From Palsa-360 sp963710315 (GTDB taxonomy: Bacteria > Acidobacteriota > Terriglobia > Acidiferrales > UBA7541), in assembly GCA_963710315.1 (NCBI GenBank), contig CAVPZW010000009.1, positions 434,001 to 498,000 on the forward strand: a stretch of DNA of 64,000 nucleotides, read 5' to 3'. Every line of letters starts with the position of its first letter. Positions within the stretch are counted from its first letter, which is position 1. The notes under the pieces were generated by a model. That model saw only the letters and a program-made list of their open reading frames with translations, had not been told where the DNA came from and searched no databases. Position numbers and translations under genes: made by a program. This document shows positions 8,801 to 17,197 of the stretch, piece by piece.

Positions 8801-9430
8801 ACCGCCTCCTCATGCGCGGCGATCATCGGGCATTCAAATGCGAATGATGATTCGCGCCTATCTGGATACAGAGGGGCAAGGGCAAACCCACAAGCATGGG
8901 TTTGCGAATCGCCCGAAAATGCGACGATGCTCGAAAGTGCGGCTTGGAAAAGACACCCATGAAAATTCAGCTCTTATTTAATCAAGGATAAATCTGTACA
9001 AAACCTAACAACCTGACCTGGCGCGAAATCTACTCCCGTAAGAATTTGAATGCAAGCTAAATCGTTGCAGTGCGCCGCCGCAGTGATCTGGATCACCTGA
9101 ATGCGTGAGGAGCGCCACGCCACCGATTGGGAGCAGGTATACGGATCAGGACAGCATTGAGATCTCTGGAATTAGCGAGGGCGAAATCTTCACAATCCTT
9201 GACTGAGAAGGTGGCCTATCGGGAATCGTCTTGGCATCAACTGCGAATTGAATATTGGCTCTTCCGTTTGCCTTCTGTACAGAATCTTGTTTCAGGCATA
9301 ACGTAGGTTGCGTCCGAGGTTGACATCCTTTCGCCCCCGGGAGTAGGAATGGATCTTGTTCTTCTCCGAAAGGCGCCGCTTGAAAAGAGCCCTGCTGGCG
9401 ATCGTTGTCCCGGAGCAAAACGAGAATAAA
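8801..9430. other. Divergent intergenic region upstream of the respiratory operon
   Basis: About 630 bp between the minus-strand porin-cytochrome gene and the plus-strand SH3-protein gene. It should hold both promoters. The part at 8960-9060 is visibly AT-richer than its surroundings and lies at a suitable distance for the operon promoter, but I find no convincing -35/-10 pair. It contains one perfect hairpin (listed separately). Minus-strand reading frames around 9146-9525 overlap each other in all three frames and show no protein-like features. Confidence 0.5.
8882..8905. repeat. Perfect 9-bp inverted repeat in the operon leader
   Basis: GCAAACCCA at 8882-8890 is followed by a 6-base loop and its exact complement at 8897-8905. 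It lies 82-105 bp upstream of the porin-cytochrome start codon. No T-run follows on either strand, so it is not a standard terminator. An operator or a leader RNA hairpin is possible. Confidence 0.6.
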
Positions 9431-10351
9431 ATGCAGACTCCACTGCCGGAACCAAAACAAAGACTCTCAGCGGGCCGGCGTCGATCTTTACCCGCGAGCT
9501 TCGCCGCCGCATGGACGATCGTCATGATGCTTGGCCAGGCTTGCCCGGCAGCACGGGTGTTCGCCGCAAAAGATCGCGACTTACCCAGCCCCGGGATCGC
9601 GACTGAATTTTCCGCGACTCTCGATGACGTCCTGCAAGCCCTGCAGGATGTGCTGCACGATCAAATCATCCACGGCACGTACATGTTCGAGAAAGAGAAG
9701 ACGCTCACCGGCGCGGCCGCAGTGGAGTCTACTCCCCTCTTCGAGCCTTGGCACGAAGAGGGCAAGGTGTTCTACAAGATTAGAACCGAGGTCATTGCCC
9801 CCCGCCATTTTCGGAACAGCGCGGATCGGGGAACGATTGCCGTTCGCTATGTGGTCACTTCTGTCAGTGCGGAACGCACGCGTTTGCGGATCGACGCGAT
9901 TTTTGTCGAGGATTCGCGCCACGGCTCGCACCCCTCCGATGGCACCGTCGAATCCAGCGAATCTAAAATGATCCAGGAGCGCGTCCAGGCCATCCAGAAC
10001 GCCCGGCAGGAAGCCGCCGAGAATGAACGCCGCCGCGCGAGCATTGATTTGGCGAATCAAACCATACTGCGCCAGCGCGAGGAGGAAACGGCGGGCCTGG
10101 CGGCCGCGAAATCCTCCGAGCATGATCTCGAAGAGCGTATCGATGCGTTGCGCCATCAACTGGAAATGAGAATCAAGGCCCCCGGCGCCGGCTTGAAATC
10201 GGCGCCGTTTCACTCTGCCACAGACGTGGCGACTCTAGCTGCCTATACCGACGTCTTGATCGTGATTGTCACGCCGCGCTGGTATGGCGTCGAAACGCCG
10301 GACGGCCGGCGCGGTTGGCTTCCCCAGGACCAACTGGAGCCCCTTCCGTGA
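9431..10351 (+). CDS. Exported protein with coiled coil and C-terminal SH3-like domain
   Basis: A 306-residue protein of unknown function. The ATG chosen gives an Arg-rich N-terminus followed by a hydrophobic stretch and an AxA-type cleavage region near FAAKD. A TTG 25 codons upstream is the alternative start. The central part (about 75-175) is a mixed beta/alpha domain I do not recognise. Residues 185-255 are Glu/Arg/Gln-rich and predicted coiled coil, and the last 40 residues (ending GWLPQDQLEPLP) resemble a bacterial SH3 domain. The next gene starts inside its stop codon, so the two are translationally coupled and probably act together in the envelope. Confidence 0.75.
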   Translation: MQTPLPEPKQRLSAGRRRSLPASFAAAWTIVMMLGQACPAARVFAAKDRDLPSPGIATEFSATLDDVLQALQDVLHDQIIHGTYMFEKEKTLTGAAAVESTPLFEPWHEEGKVFYKIRTEVIAPRHFRNSADRGTIAVRYVVTSVSAERTRLRIDAIFVEDSRHGSHPSDGTVESSESKMIQERVQAIQNARQEAAENERRRASIDLANQTILRQREEETAGLAAAKSSEHDLEERIDALRHQLEMRIKAPGAGLKSAPFHSATDVATLAAYTDVLIVIVTPRWYGVETPDGRRGWLPQDQLEPLP

Positions 10352-11646
10352 ACATTCACAGATTCCATATCCCTAAGCCCCGAAATCTCTACTGGCTGCT
10401 GTTTTTCATTATCTGCAGCGCTCTCCCTCACGCCGCGGCTGCTCAGGCAGTTCCCTACGCGCGCTCCTTCTCGAAATCGAAGGAGGAGGTCGGCAAAGCC
10501 CTCAACGAATTACAAGCTTACGCAGGCCAGAAACTGCCGATCGTCGATGGTTTCGTGGCCGCCGGCGACCAGTCGCTGGATCTCTACGAGCGTGCGTTCT
10601 ATCAGTTCTCCATCGACCTGTTGCCCGGCACAACCAACGACGCCACCATCGTCCGTGTCTCCGCGAAAATCACCGCCTGGTACGCCGATCGCGATCCCTC
10701 AAAATCGGGCTATCAAGTATTGCCGTCCAATGGCCGGCTTGAATTGGATTTGCTGGATCGGCTTTCAGACAAATTGGGCGGGAAGCCCGCCACTCACCTG
10801 CTCAAACCGGAGCCGCAGGCTCCTAAGCCCCGGATCGATCTTTCCATCGGTTCACCCGTAATTCCCCCGCCGCCCAGGAGTACTTCGCCCACCTCGGCTG
10901 GGACATCTTCTTCAACGCCAGGCGAAGAGGAAGTGACCGCTCTGGCCACCCAGCGCAGCGTTGAGGAAAAGCGCGTGCAACAACTCAACGCCGAGTTGCA
11001 GAGCTTGCAGGATATTCAGCGCAATCAGGCTCACCCTAACAATTTGGTGGTCGCGAAAAAATCCGGCACTCCCGTGCTGGCGCGGCCTACGGAAGGTTCC
11101 CGTCTCCTATTCAGTGCCACGGCCAATGATGAGTTCGAATTTGTCGACGCGGAAGGTGAGTGGATCCACGTGCAGATTTCCGGAGCGTCCCGCGGCTATA
11201 TCCGCCGGAACGGGCTGGATTTGCCGGAGTCCATTTCCGCGCGGCTGGAATCGCAAAACGGAATGGCCAGCAAGGAAAAACCTGCGGCGTTTCGAATCGA
11301 ACGCGAAGAGAACAGCCTATTTCCGGGCGATTGGGAGCCGTTAAAGGGAAAGACCGTGAAGATTTATACTGTGCAGCCCGTCTCGCAGGATACTAAGGAA
11401 ACCAGCGCGCGGGCCAAACTCGCCTTCGCCGGCGGATTGTTCCAGAAATACGCGGCGGAAATCACCGCTTCCGTTCCGGAATTGGCTGGAGTTGTCGTGA
11501 TCTTCGATTCGGCGGACGGCGGTATCATGGGAGCGACCCTGCCAAGCGTGAAACAATTTGCTAAGGGTACACTTTCTTCCGGCGATTTCTGGAAGCAGTG
11601 CTACCTTGATCCGCCGGATGCGTTTCAAGAGTCCCGCAAACCCTAG
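10348..11646 (+). CDS. Exported SH3-domain protein, coupled to the preceding gene
   Basis: A 432-residue protein starting at a GTG that overlaps the upstream stop (GTGA). The signal peptide is clear: NLYWLLFFIICSALPHAAAAQA near residues 13-34 (cleavage after AAA). A domain of about 120 residues follows, then a Pro/Ser/Thr linker near 160-195, a short coiled coil (QQLNAELQSLQD), and an SH3-like domain around 220-290 with pattern TPVLARP...WIHVQI...GYIRRN. The C-terminal 100 residues are unassigned. Both this gene and its partner end in or contain SH3-like modules, which in bacteria often bind peptides or cell-wall material. No specific function can be given. Confidence 0.78.
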   Translation: MNIHRFHIPKPRNLYWLLFFIICSALPHAAAAQAVPYARSFSKSKEEVGKALNELQAYAGQKLPIVDGFVAAGDQSLDLYERAFYQFSIDLLPGTTNDATIVRVSAKITAWYADRDPSKSGYQVLPSNGRLELDLLDRLSDKLGGKPATHLLKPEPQAPKPRIDLSIGSPVIPPPPRSTSPTSAGTSSSTPGEEEVTALATQRSVEEKRVQQLNAELQSLQDIQRNQAHPNNLVVAKKSGTPVLARPTEGSRLLFSATANDEFEFVDAEGEWIHVQISGASRGYIRRNGLDLPESISARLESQNGMASKEKPAAFRIEREENSLFPGDWEPLKGKTVKIYTVQPVSQDTKETSARAKLAFAGGLFQKYAAEITASVPELAGVVVIFDSADGGIMGATLPSVKQFAKGTLSSGDFWKQCYLDPPDAFQESRKP

Positions 11647-11814
11647 GGCTGGACTTCGATAATCTGATCAGCGAAAGGTGTACAGTCCAGTAAGGGCCTA
11701 TCGGATTCAACTTATTTTCCCAAGCCGGGTCGGCAGCACGAAACAACATGATGTTCATTTCTCTGCCTTAGCCAATCGTCTCTCAGTCCTCTGAAATGGC
11801 CGGTCGTCGCATCT

Positions 11815-11840
11815 AAAACACAACAGAATGTGTGTTTTAT
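11815..11840. terminator. AT-rich perfect 10-bp hairpin, possible weak terminator
   Basis: AAAACACACA at 11815-11824, a 6-base loop, then TGTGTGTTTT at 11831-11840. The plus-strand copy ends in four T residues. It lies 169 bp after the SH3-protein stop and just before the large palindrome. The stem is AT-rich, so termination strength is doubtful. Confidence 0.4.
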
Positions 11841-11881
11841 TGCATTTGGCAAGATGGCCACCGATACTTTTCAATGGGTTA

Positions 11882-11956
11882 TGACCTGACCGGGGATTTT
11901 TGTACCAAGTGAAATGAGAGAGAATTCACTTGGTACAAAAATCCCCGGTCAGGTCA
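11882..11956. repeat. Perfect 32-bp inverted repeat with 11-base centre
   Basis: The arms 11882-11913 and 11925-11956 are exact reverse complements, starting TGACCTGACC and ending GGTCAGGTCA, around an 11-base spacer. Outer ends beginning TG and ending CA resemble insertion-sequence termini (IS3-type ends often begin TGA). Two abutted IS ends or a miniature inverted-repeat element are plausible. The right arm runs into the truncated integrase reading frame and supplies its first codons, suggesting that insertion of this element truncated that gene. Confidence 0.9.
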
Positions 11957-12366
11957 CTACACGGACGGTTCAGGCGGTAAAGTCTACAGCCAGCAGCGCA
12001 GATGTTCCGCTGCCGTCTCAGCTAGAAGGGCGACTTCGCAAACACCTTCGGACTCATAATGGAAAAACTGACCTGCTCTTCGTGAACCGGTTAGGCCGTC
12101 CGCTCTCAGCAAACAAGCTGCGGGAAAAAGTTCTGCACCCGCTTCTTGAGAAACTGGGAATACCTCGTGGCGGCTTTCATTCCATGAGACACGGTGCCGC
12201 CAGTGCCCTGCTCGCTGACGGAGCAACCCCGGCTGTGGTGCAGAAGCAATTACGGCACAGTGACCCACGGATCACGCTTGGAATCTACGCACACGTAGTT
12301 GGAGACCAGCAACGAGAAGCAGTTGAAAACCGTTCGGCACGAATTGAAAAGTACGCGGTAAATTAG
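11914..12366 (+). pseudogene. Truncated tyrosine recombinase (phage-type integrase), C-terminal part
   Basis: A 150-codon frame covering only the C-terminal half of an integrase catalytic domain. Visible catalytic residues are His89 and Arg92 (FHSMRH), His115 (LRHSD) and the nucleophile Tyr125 (GIYAHV). The first catalytic arginine and the whole core-binding domain are missing; full integrases are about 300-400 residues. Codons 1-14 come from the spacer and right arm of the 32-bp inverted repeat, so the apparent start is not native. It ends 66 bp from the 3' end of tRNA-Lys, a usual integration site. Taken as a remnant of an excised or decayed integrative element. Confidence 0.85.
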
Positions 12367-12369
12367 TTC

Positions 12370-12400
12370 AATTGGTGTCAAACGGCGAATTGGTGTCAAA
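12370..12400 (+). repeat. Two direct copies of a 13-bp sequence next to tRNA-Lys
   Basis: AATTGGTGTCAAA occurs at 12370-12382 and again at 12388-12400, an 18-bp period, between the integrase remnant and the tRNA 3' end. Such spaced direct repeats can be integrase or excisionase arm sites, but two copies are too few to be sure. Confidence 0.45.
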
Positions 12401-12432
12401 ACGAAAAACAAATGCTGTGGAATGAATGAGAT

Positions 12433-12507
12433 TGGTAGGGGCGGTGGGGATCGAACCCACGACCTTCGGCTTAAAAGGCCGCTGCTCTACCACTGAGCTA
12501 CGCCCCT
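12433..12507 (-). tRNA. tRNA-Lys (anticodon UUU)
   Basis: Reading the minus strand from 12507, a complete cloverleaf folds: acceptor AGGGGCG/CGCCCCT (7 bp), D arm GCTC-AGTGGTA-GAGC, anticodon loop CTTTTAA with anticodon TTT, and T arm GTGGG-TTCGATC-CCCAC. The CCA end is encoded (12433-12435). The outermost anticodon-stem pair is a G-A mismatch. The integrase remnant lies on its 3' side, as expected if this tRNA was an attachment site. Confidence 0.96.
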
Positions 12508-12523
12508 GCTGTACAAACCATCG

Positions 12524-12552
12524 ATTGTATAGATTGCTTGCGTGCGCCGCAA
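12524..12552 (-). promoter_or_regulatory. Putative sigma-70 promoter of tRNA-Lys
   Basis: On the minus strand TTGCGG (12552-12547) is followed after exactly 17 bp by TACAAT (12529-12524). Initiation about 7 bases downstream would leave a short leader of around 10 bases before the tRNA 5' end at 12507. Confidence 0.55.
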
Positions 12553-12641
12553 CCGAGAATGACGCAAATGAAGAGTGACTCCTAATTGATGCGTTTCGCG
12601 CGTGATGCTTGGAGTGTGCAAGGCCAAGCGGAATGCGCGGC

Positions 12642-12989
12642 TCACGCTGGAATTCGGGCGCGCGGGCGCTTTCGTTTCCACTCGTAGTCCTTGCGTAGCA
12701 GGGCCTGGTGCTTTTTGCATTGCGCGATGATTTCAGCGAATGATTCCTTCACGCTGGCCAGCACGTCGGATCCTTCCCCCGTGGCGTGCAGCGTGCCCGT
12801 GGGAAGCGAGAGCTTGAGGATGAATGTGTAGCTTTCCTTTCGCGCATGCTTCTCGATATTTGCGTGTAATTGCACCAGGTCCGGATCATAGCTCTTGAGC
12901 AACTTTTCCAGTTTCGCCGCTTGCCGGTTGGTTTCTTTTTCGACGGGCTCCCGCCATTCTTCATGGGCGTTGCGAATCGTCAGTTTCAT
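12642..12989 (-). CDS. hpf: Ribosome hibernation-promoting factor / RaiA-family protein
   Basis: A 115-residue protein of the short HPF/RaiA type. It begins MKLTIRNAH, continues with a first helix carrying EKETNRQAAKLEKLLKSYDPD, and has the beta-strand region LHANIEKHARKESYTFILKLSLP and the second helix DVLASVKESFAEIIAQCKKHQ, followed by a basic tail. The family binds the 30S decoding region and stabilises inactive ribosomes. It lacks the C-terminal dimerisation domain of long HPF. The start was moved to MKLTIRN because family members begin there. It lies just upstream of tRNA-Lys on the same strand. Confidence 0.75.
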   Translation of the reverse strand: MKLTIRNAHEEWREPVEKETNRQAAKLEKLLKSYDPDLVQLHANIEKHARKESYTFILKLSLPTGTLHATGEGSDVLASVKESFAEIIAQCKKHQALLRKDYEWKRKRPRARIPA

Positions 12990-13205
12990 CGAAAAACCTT
13001 TCTGGAAGATTTGCAAAGGGGTGTTGCGATTCGCGGATTGATCTCGAAGCGCATAAGCATTTTCAGAATAGCAATTTGCCCGGGCGCTTGCAAATTACGA
13101 CGAACCCGGGCGGCGACAGATACAGCTGGAAGCAACTTGCCGAGGCATGACGCAAAAATGGCGCAATACGATGAACCACGGCGCGATCGCAATCGAAAGT
13201 TCGGG

Positions 13206-13691
13206 CTATTTCTTGAATAGATTTTCAAACGCCTGCCGCGCGTCAAGGGGGCGCGATACAGCGCGCTCCGGAGCAGCCGATTGACTCGAGGGAGGAGTCG
13301 ACGGTGCGGTATCCTTCTCGATCGTGGTGCGAAATTCGTAGAACGTACAATCGTTGCGCTGATCTTTCCGCGAAATTTGCTCGGGGATAGGCTTCATGCA
13401 CTCGAAGCGGGCGGCGGTATCGAAGTAGGCGCACTGCTTGCAGCAATGCAGGTCGAAAGCGCAACGCGGGCACTTGCCTTTGGGATCGAAACCTGGCTGC
13501 AGCACAGTGCCGCAATTCGAGCAACGAGCTCGAGTAATCGTGCCGACCATGCGCGGTGTGCGCGGCCCAATCTGTTCCTGCCGTGGATGGCCTTCGTGCG
13601 GACGCTTATCTTTCTTCTGGGGCTCGTCGGAACTCTGGTAGCCCCTGTGCTTATACTTCCGGTCCAAGAAAACCTCCGGTGGGATGCTCAA
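13206..13691 (-). CDS. Conserved zinc-ribbon protein of unknown function
   Basis: A 161-residue soluble protein. After a charged, Lys/Arg/Glu-rich N-terminus of about 50 residues comes a cysteine-dense region: CSNCG, then CPRC, then HCCKQCAYF, then a further Cys in FECMKP and one in NDCTFYEF. This arrangement suggests one rubredoxin-like zinc ribbon plus a second metal-binding cluster. The C-terminus is Pro/Ser-rich and ends in a short amphipathic segment (ARQAFENLFKK). I do not know a characterised homolog. It stands alone between the HPF gene and the hopanoid cluster. Confidence 0.7.
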   Translation of the reverse strand: MSIPPEVFLDRKYKHRGYQSSDEPQKKDKRPHEGHPRQEQIGPRTPRMVGTITRARCSNCGTVLQPGFDPKGKCPRCAFDLHCCKQCAYFDTAARFECMKPIPEQISRKDQRNDCTFYEFRTTIEKDTAPSTPPSSQSAAPERAVSRPLDARQAFENLFKK

Positions 13692-13792
13692 TCATACTCT
13701 GAATCGAAACATGCAAGTCGAGTATTCGGCAAACCTTTGAATAGTCTGAATCGTCGCTGGTTGCGGGACAAAAACCGTGCGTGCGATGTTGC

Positions 13793-15220
13793 CTACGAAT
13801 TGCGGGCCCACAGGCGGGCCAATCCTTCCGCGCGCAAATCCGGCTGCAATAATTTCCGTGGCGTTCCAGCTTCGGAGAGAATTGCTTCGGCAGCCAAGTA
13901 ACCGCTGCGGACGGCTCCCTCCATTGTGGACGGCCAGCCCGTATATGTCCAGTCCCCTGCAAGAAATAATCCCGCGAGCGGGCCTTTTTGCGCGGGGCGC
14001 CATCGGTCGGATCCGGGTGCGGGCGAAAACGTGGCGGACATTTCCTTCACCACAGTTCCCTTCACGAGCGTAGCTTCGCGAGTTGCGGGCAGAACATCGC
14101 GCAGTTCTTCCAGGCACATGGCAATAATTTCCTGGCGCGAGCGCGTAGCCAGGCTGTATGACGCGCTGATCACCAGCTGCAAATATTGCCCGCCGCCTTC
14201 CGCGCCGATGCCATACAGCTGCGTCTTGTTGAAAACCCACTGCGTCGTGCTGTCCAGCAGCGTGAGAAACGGCTCATGCATCACGGCGCGGTCGAACCAC
14301 AGATGCACTCCAGTGATCGGCGAAGTCTTCAAATTTCGCAGCCCCGCAAAAACGGGTTCGCGCTCGACGATTTCCGTAGGCAACAATTCTGGCAATACGT
14401 CCTGAGGAACCGCGGCGAGATAATAATCCGCCGTCTCCACCGAACCATCTTCCCTCTCCGCGCCGTTCACGCGCCCGTCCGCGACGAGAAATCCGCGCAC
14501 ACCGGCGCGCAGTTGGACTTCTCCGCCCTGCGCGGCAAGCGCCTTGCGGCAGCCTTCGTACAACTCGCCGAGTGGCACTCGCGGAATCCCCACGCGATAT
14601 CCGCCGCGCGTGGAAAGAAATGCCTTCCAGAACACATCGATGCCGTAATGCGCGTCGATGCGATCCAGGTCTTCATCTAGCGCGCTGACCAGGATGACTT
14701 CCCAGAATCGGCGAATGGCGCGTTCCGTCTGGCGATGCTTTCGCAGCCAGGCCAGCATGCTGATGTTTTCACCCGCAACATCGCTTGAGAGATCGGCGGG
14801 GCGACCTCCGCTGCGCGCGATGGCCAGCAGGGCCAGCGCGATGCAGCTTTTGTCCGCCAAGCCCAGCAGCGGATAGAAAGCGAACGAAGGCGCCATGTGC
14901 AATGGCGGCGGCAGCGCCACGGATGCGATTGCGCCGCGCCTGCCATCTGGCGTGGCAAACAGAAGCCGGTCAAAATACTGGATTTGATTTGCAGCGCCTA
15001 CGCGGCGATAGAAATCCTCGAGGTTCGTGCAGCAACCCAGCGTCACGTGCTGGCAGTTGTCCACATGCTCGCCGCCGGGCAACACATATGACGCGGCACG
15101 GCCCCCAAGGTGGGGCCGCTTTTCGAGCAAACGCACGCGGAAGCCGGCTTCAGCCAGCGCGACGCCCGAGGAAAGTCCCGCCAGGCCGCCGCCGATCACT
15201 ATCACGCTCTTCGAGGACAT
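13793..15220 (-). CDS. hpnE: Hydroxysqualene dehydroxylase HpnE
   Basis: A 475-residue FAD-dependent amine-oxidase-fold protein. The N-terminal dinucleotide motif GGGLAGLSSGVALAEAG, followed by EKRPHLGGRA, is the FAD-binding signature. The C-terminal FAD motif is LFLAGDWTYTGWPSTMEGAVRSG-like (around residues 420-445). In hopanoid makers HpnE reduces hydroxysqualene to squalene, the last step of the HpnC/D/E route. It lies immediately downstream of the fused hpnC-hpnD gene and overlaps it by 71 bp, consistent with joint expression. The Arg-rich C-terminal 25 residues look unstructured. Confidence 0.92.
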   Translation of the reverse strand: MSSKSVIVIGGGLAGLSSGVALAEAGFRVRLLEKRPHLGGRAASYVLPGGEHVDNCQHVTLGCCTNLEDFYRRVGAANQIQYFDRLLFATPDGRRGAIASVALPPPLHMAPSFAFYPLLGLADKSCIALALLAIARSGGRPADLSSDVAGENISMLAWLRKHRQTERAIRRFWEVILVSALDEDLDRIDAHYGIDVFWKAFLSTRGGYRVGIPRVPLGELYEGCRKALAAQGGEVQLRAGVRGFLVADGRVNGAEREDGSVETADYYLAAVPQDVLPELLPTEIVEREPVFAGLRNLKTSPITGVHLWFDRAVMHEPFLTLLDSTTQWVFNKTQLYGIGAEGGGQYLQLVISASYSLATRSRQEIIAMCLEELRDVLPATREATLVKGTVVKEMSATFSPAPGSDRWRPAQKGPLAGLFLAGDWTYTGWPSTMEGAVRSGYLAAEAILSEAGTPRKLLQPDLRAEGLARLWARNS

Positions 15221-17126
15221 TAGTTTGGGAGTACCAGCCCAGCCGCGCGCGCAGCAGGATCCCTGTTTTTTCGGGAGCGCTCAGCCGCACGCGTTCGGAG
15301 AGAACATCATACCCGCGCGCCTCGATGCGGCGCAGCAGGCTACTGTAAATTCGCGCCAAGGCCCAGAGCGCGGCGCGCGCATCGGCATGAACTCGCGGAA
15401 TCAGCTCAACGCCCTGGCGATAAAAATCCCAGGCGCGCGCGGTCTCAAATTCCAGCAGGGCGCGCAATTCGGGCGTCAGCGGGCCGCGCGCAAACGCTTC
15501 CGAACTGACGCCGAATTTCGCGAGGTCCTCAAGCGGCAGATACACGCGGCCCATTTCGTAATCGGCGCGCACGTCGCGAATAATATTGGTCAGTTGAAAG
15601 GCGATGCCCAGCTTTTCCGCAAGGTCCGGCGCGTGCGGATCGTCAAATCCAAAGACGTGCAGGCAGGTGAGGCCCACGGTTCCGGCCACGCGGTAGCAAT
15701 ATTCGCGCAAGCGGTCGAATGTGGCGTAATCGCCGACAGTCAAATCCATTTCCGCGCCGGAAATTAAATCGTGAAAGTAACGCGGGGGAATTTTGAAACG
15801 CTTGATGGTATCCGCAAACGCCGGAAGAATCGGATGGCTGGATACATCGCCTGCGGTGGCGGCGTCCAGCGCGGCGCGCCAGCGCGCCAGGCCCCGCTGT
15901 TTGTCCGCCGCGCTGCCAACCGTGTCCGAGACGTCATCAACCAGCCGCATGAAAGCGTATAACGCGCACAGCGCGTCCCGCTTGGCCTGCGGCAACATGA
16001 AAAACGCATAGTAAAAATTGCTGGCCGATGCGCGCGCAACGCGACGGCATTCCACATACGAGCGTGCAACGATTCCTTCATTTTCCCGGCGCATCACACG
16101 AATGTCAGGAGCAACGCATCCGCCCTCGACAATGGCAAGCTTTCCAACATTGGCGGGAGCTGCCGGCACAACGGGCGCGGAGGGCTGCGCGAATGAGAGC
16201 AGGCGCAAGGCCAGCGCACGCAGCAGCAATCCAAATTGCTTCGACTTCGGGATCGAAGGCCTGCGCTCCAGCGTGTTGTATCCAACGGCTTCGATGGCAT
16301 CGAGCACTGCAAGTCCGCCGCGGCTGAACATTTCGATATCCACGCGCAGGGCCGAATCGACGCTGCGCGCGAGGGGCATTCCTTCCGCGAACAATTGCCG
16401 CGTGCGCGCCACCAGTTCTTTCATCAGCGAAACATAGCGCGAGTCAAAGCGGCGCTGCACGATGTCGTCTTCCGTGAGCCCGTGCGCGGCCAGCGCCTCC
16501 AAGGGAATATAGATGCGGCCCTTCTCGAGGTCCCGCGTGACGTCCTGCCAAAAATTGGCAAGTTGCAGCGCCGTGCAGGTGGCATCGGAAAGCCGCTGGC
16601 GCTTCGCATCGCGATACCCGCAAAGATACAGCACCAATCGCCCCACAGGATTCGCCGAATAGCGGCAGTAATCGTAAACGTCGTCCCAGGTGGCATAGCG
16701 GCGCACGGATTGATCCCGGCGAAAGGCGATGAGCAGATCGGAAAACGGCTCGATGGGAATATTCAGCGCGGTAATCGTCTGGCGCAGCGCGACAAAAACG
16801 GGATGCGAAACTTTGCCTGCATAACAATCGCGCAGTTCCTGATCCCACTCGTCGAGTAGCGCCAGGGCTTTTTGCGGGTCGGAAATTTCGTCGCCCAAAT
16901 CGTCAGCCCAGCGGCAGTAGGCATACAGATTGTAAAAATGCTGGTGCAGATGGCGCGGGAGCAGCCAGGAAACCACGTTGAAATTTTCGTAATGGCTGGT
17001 GGCCAGGTGACGAGTGTAGCTCTCGGCCTCCGCGGCCGGACATCCGGACGGCGGCAGCCCTCGTGCGATCTCGAGTTCAGCGGGTATTTGCATGATGCGG
17101 GACAGGGACCGGACAGCCAGTGGCAC
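15150..17126 (-). CDS. HpnC-HpnD fusion: hydroxysqualene synthase plus presqualene diphosphate synthase
   Basis: One 658-codon frame contains two trans-isoprenyl diphosphate synthase domains. The first (about 35-310) has Asp-rich motifs WADDLGDE (73-80) and QDVTRDLEKGR (194-204) and resembles HpnC. The second (about 355-640) has VDDVSD (396-401) and RDVRADYEMGR and resembles HpnD. A linker of about 40 Pro/Ala-rich residues joins them. These enzymes normally occur as separate proteins of about 280-300 residues each: HpnD makes presqualene diphosphate and HpnC converts it to hydroxysqualene. The GTG at 17126 is the longest start; ATG at 17093 is more likely because the earlier part overlaps an intergenic palindrome. 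The C-terminal 20 residues overlap hpnE. Confidence 0.88.
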   Translation of the reverse strand: MPLAVRSLSRIMQIPAELEIARGLPPSGCPAAEAESYTRHLATSHYENFNVVSWLLPRHLHQHFYNLYAYCRWADDLGDEISDPQKALALLDEWDQELRDCYAGKVSHPVFVALRQTITALNIPIEPFSDLLIAFRRDQSVRRYATWDDVYDYCRYSANPVGRLVLYLCGYRDAKRQRLSDATCTALQLANFWQDVTRDLEKGRIYIPLEALAAHGLTEDDIVQRRFDSRYVSLMKELVARTRQLFAEGMPLARSVDSALRVDIEMFSRGGLAVLDAIEAVGYNTLERRPSIPKSKQFGLLLRALALRLLSFAQPSAPVVPAAPANVGKLAIVEGGCVAPDIRVMRRENEGIVARSYVECRRVARASASNFYYAFFMLPQAKRDALCALYAFMRLVDDVSDTVGSAADKQRGLARWRAALDAATAGDVSSHPILPAFADTIKRFKIPPRYFHDLISGAEMDLTVGDYATFDRLREYCYRVAGTVGLTCLHVFGFDDPHAPDLAEKLGIAFQLTNIIRDVRADYEMGRVYLPLEDLAKFGVSSEAFARGPLTPELRALLEFETARAWDFYRQGVELIPRVHADARAALWALARIYSSLLRRIEARGYDVLSERVRLSAPEKTGILLRARLGWYSQTNVLEERDSDRRRPGGTFLGRRAG

Positions 17127-17187
17127 AGGCTTCAGCCTGTGGGTTTAGAGTTTTGCAAAACCGAACCCCACAGGCTGAAGCCTGTGC
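17123..17187. repeat. Nested palindromic intergenic repeat (21-bp arms)
   Basis: Arms 17123-17143 and 17167-17187 are exact reverse complements, and each arm is itself a palindrome (CACAGGCT, two bases, AGCCTGTG). The element fills the gap between the dehydrogenase and hpnC-hpnD genes, where it could act as an mRNA hairpin. It looks like a REP-type element. Confidence 0.85.
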
Positions 17188-17197
17188 TACTGGAGCG

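Noticed and set aside
9146..9525. Three overlapping minus-strand frames between the porin-cytochrome and SH3-protein genes
   Set aside because: They occupy all frames at once and show no signal peptide, motif or ribosome site.
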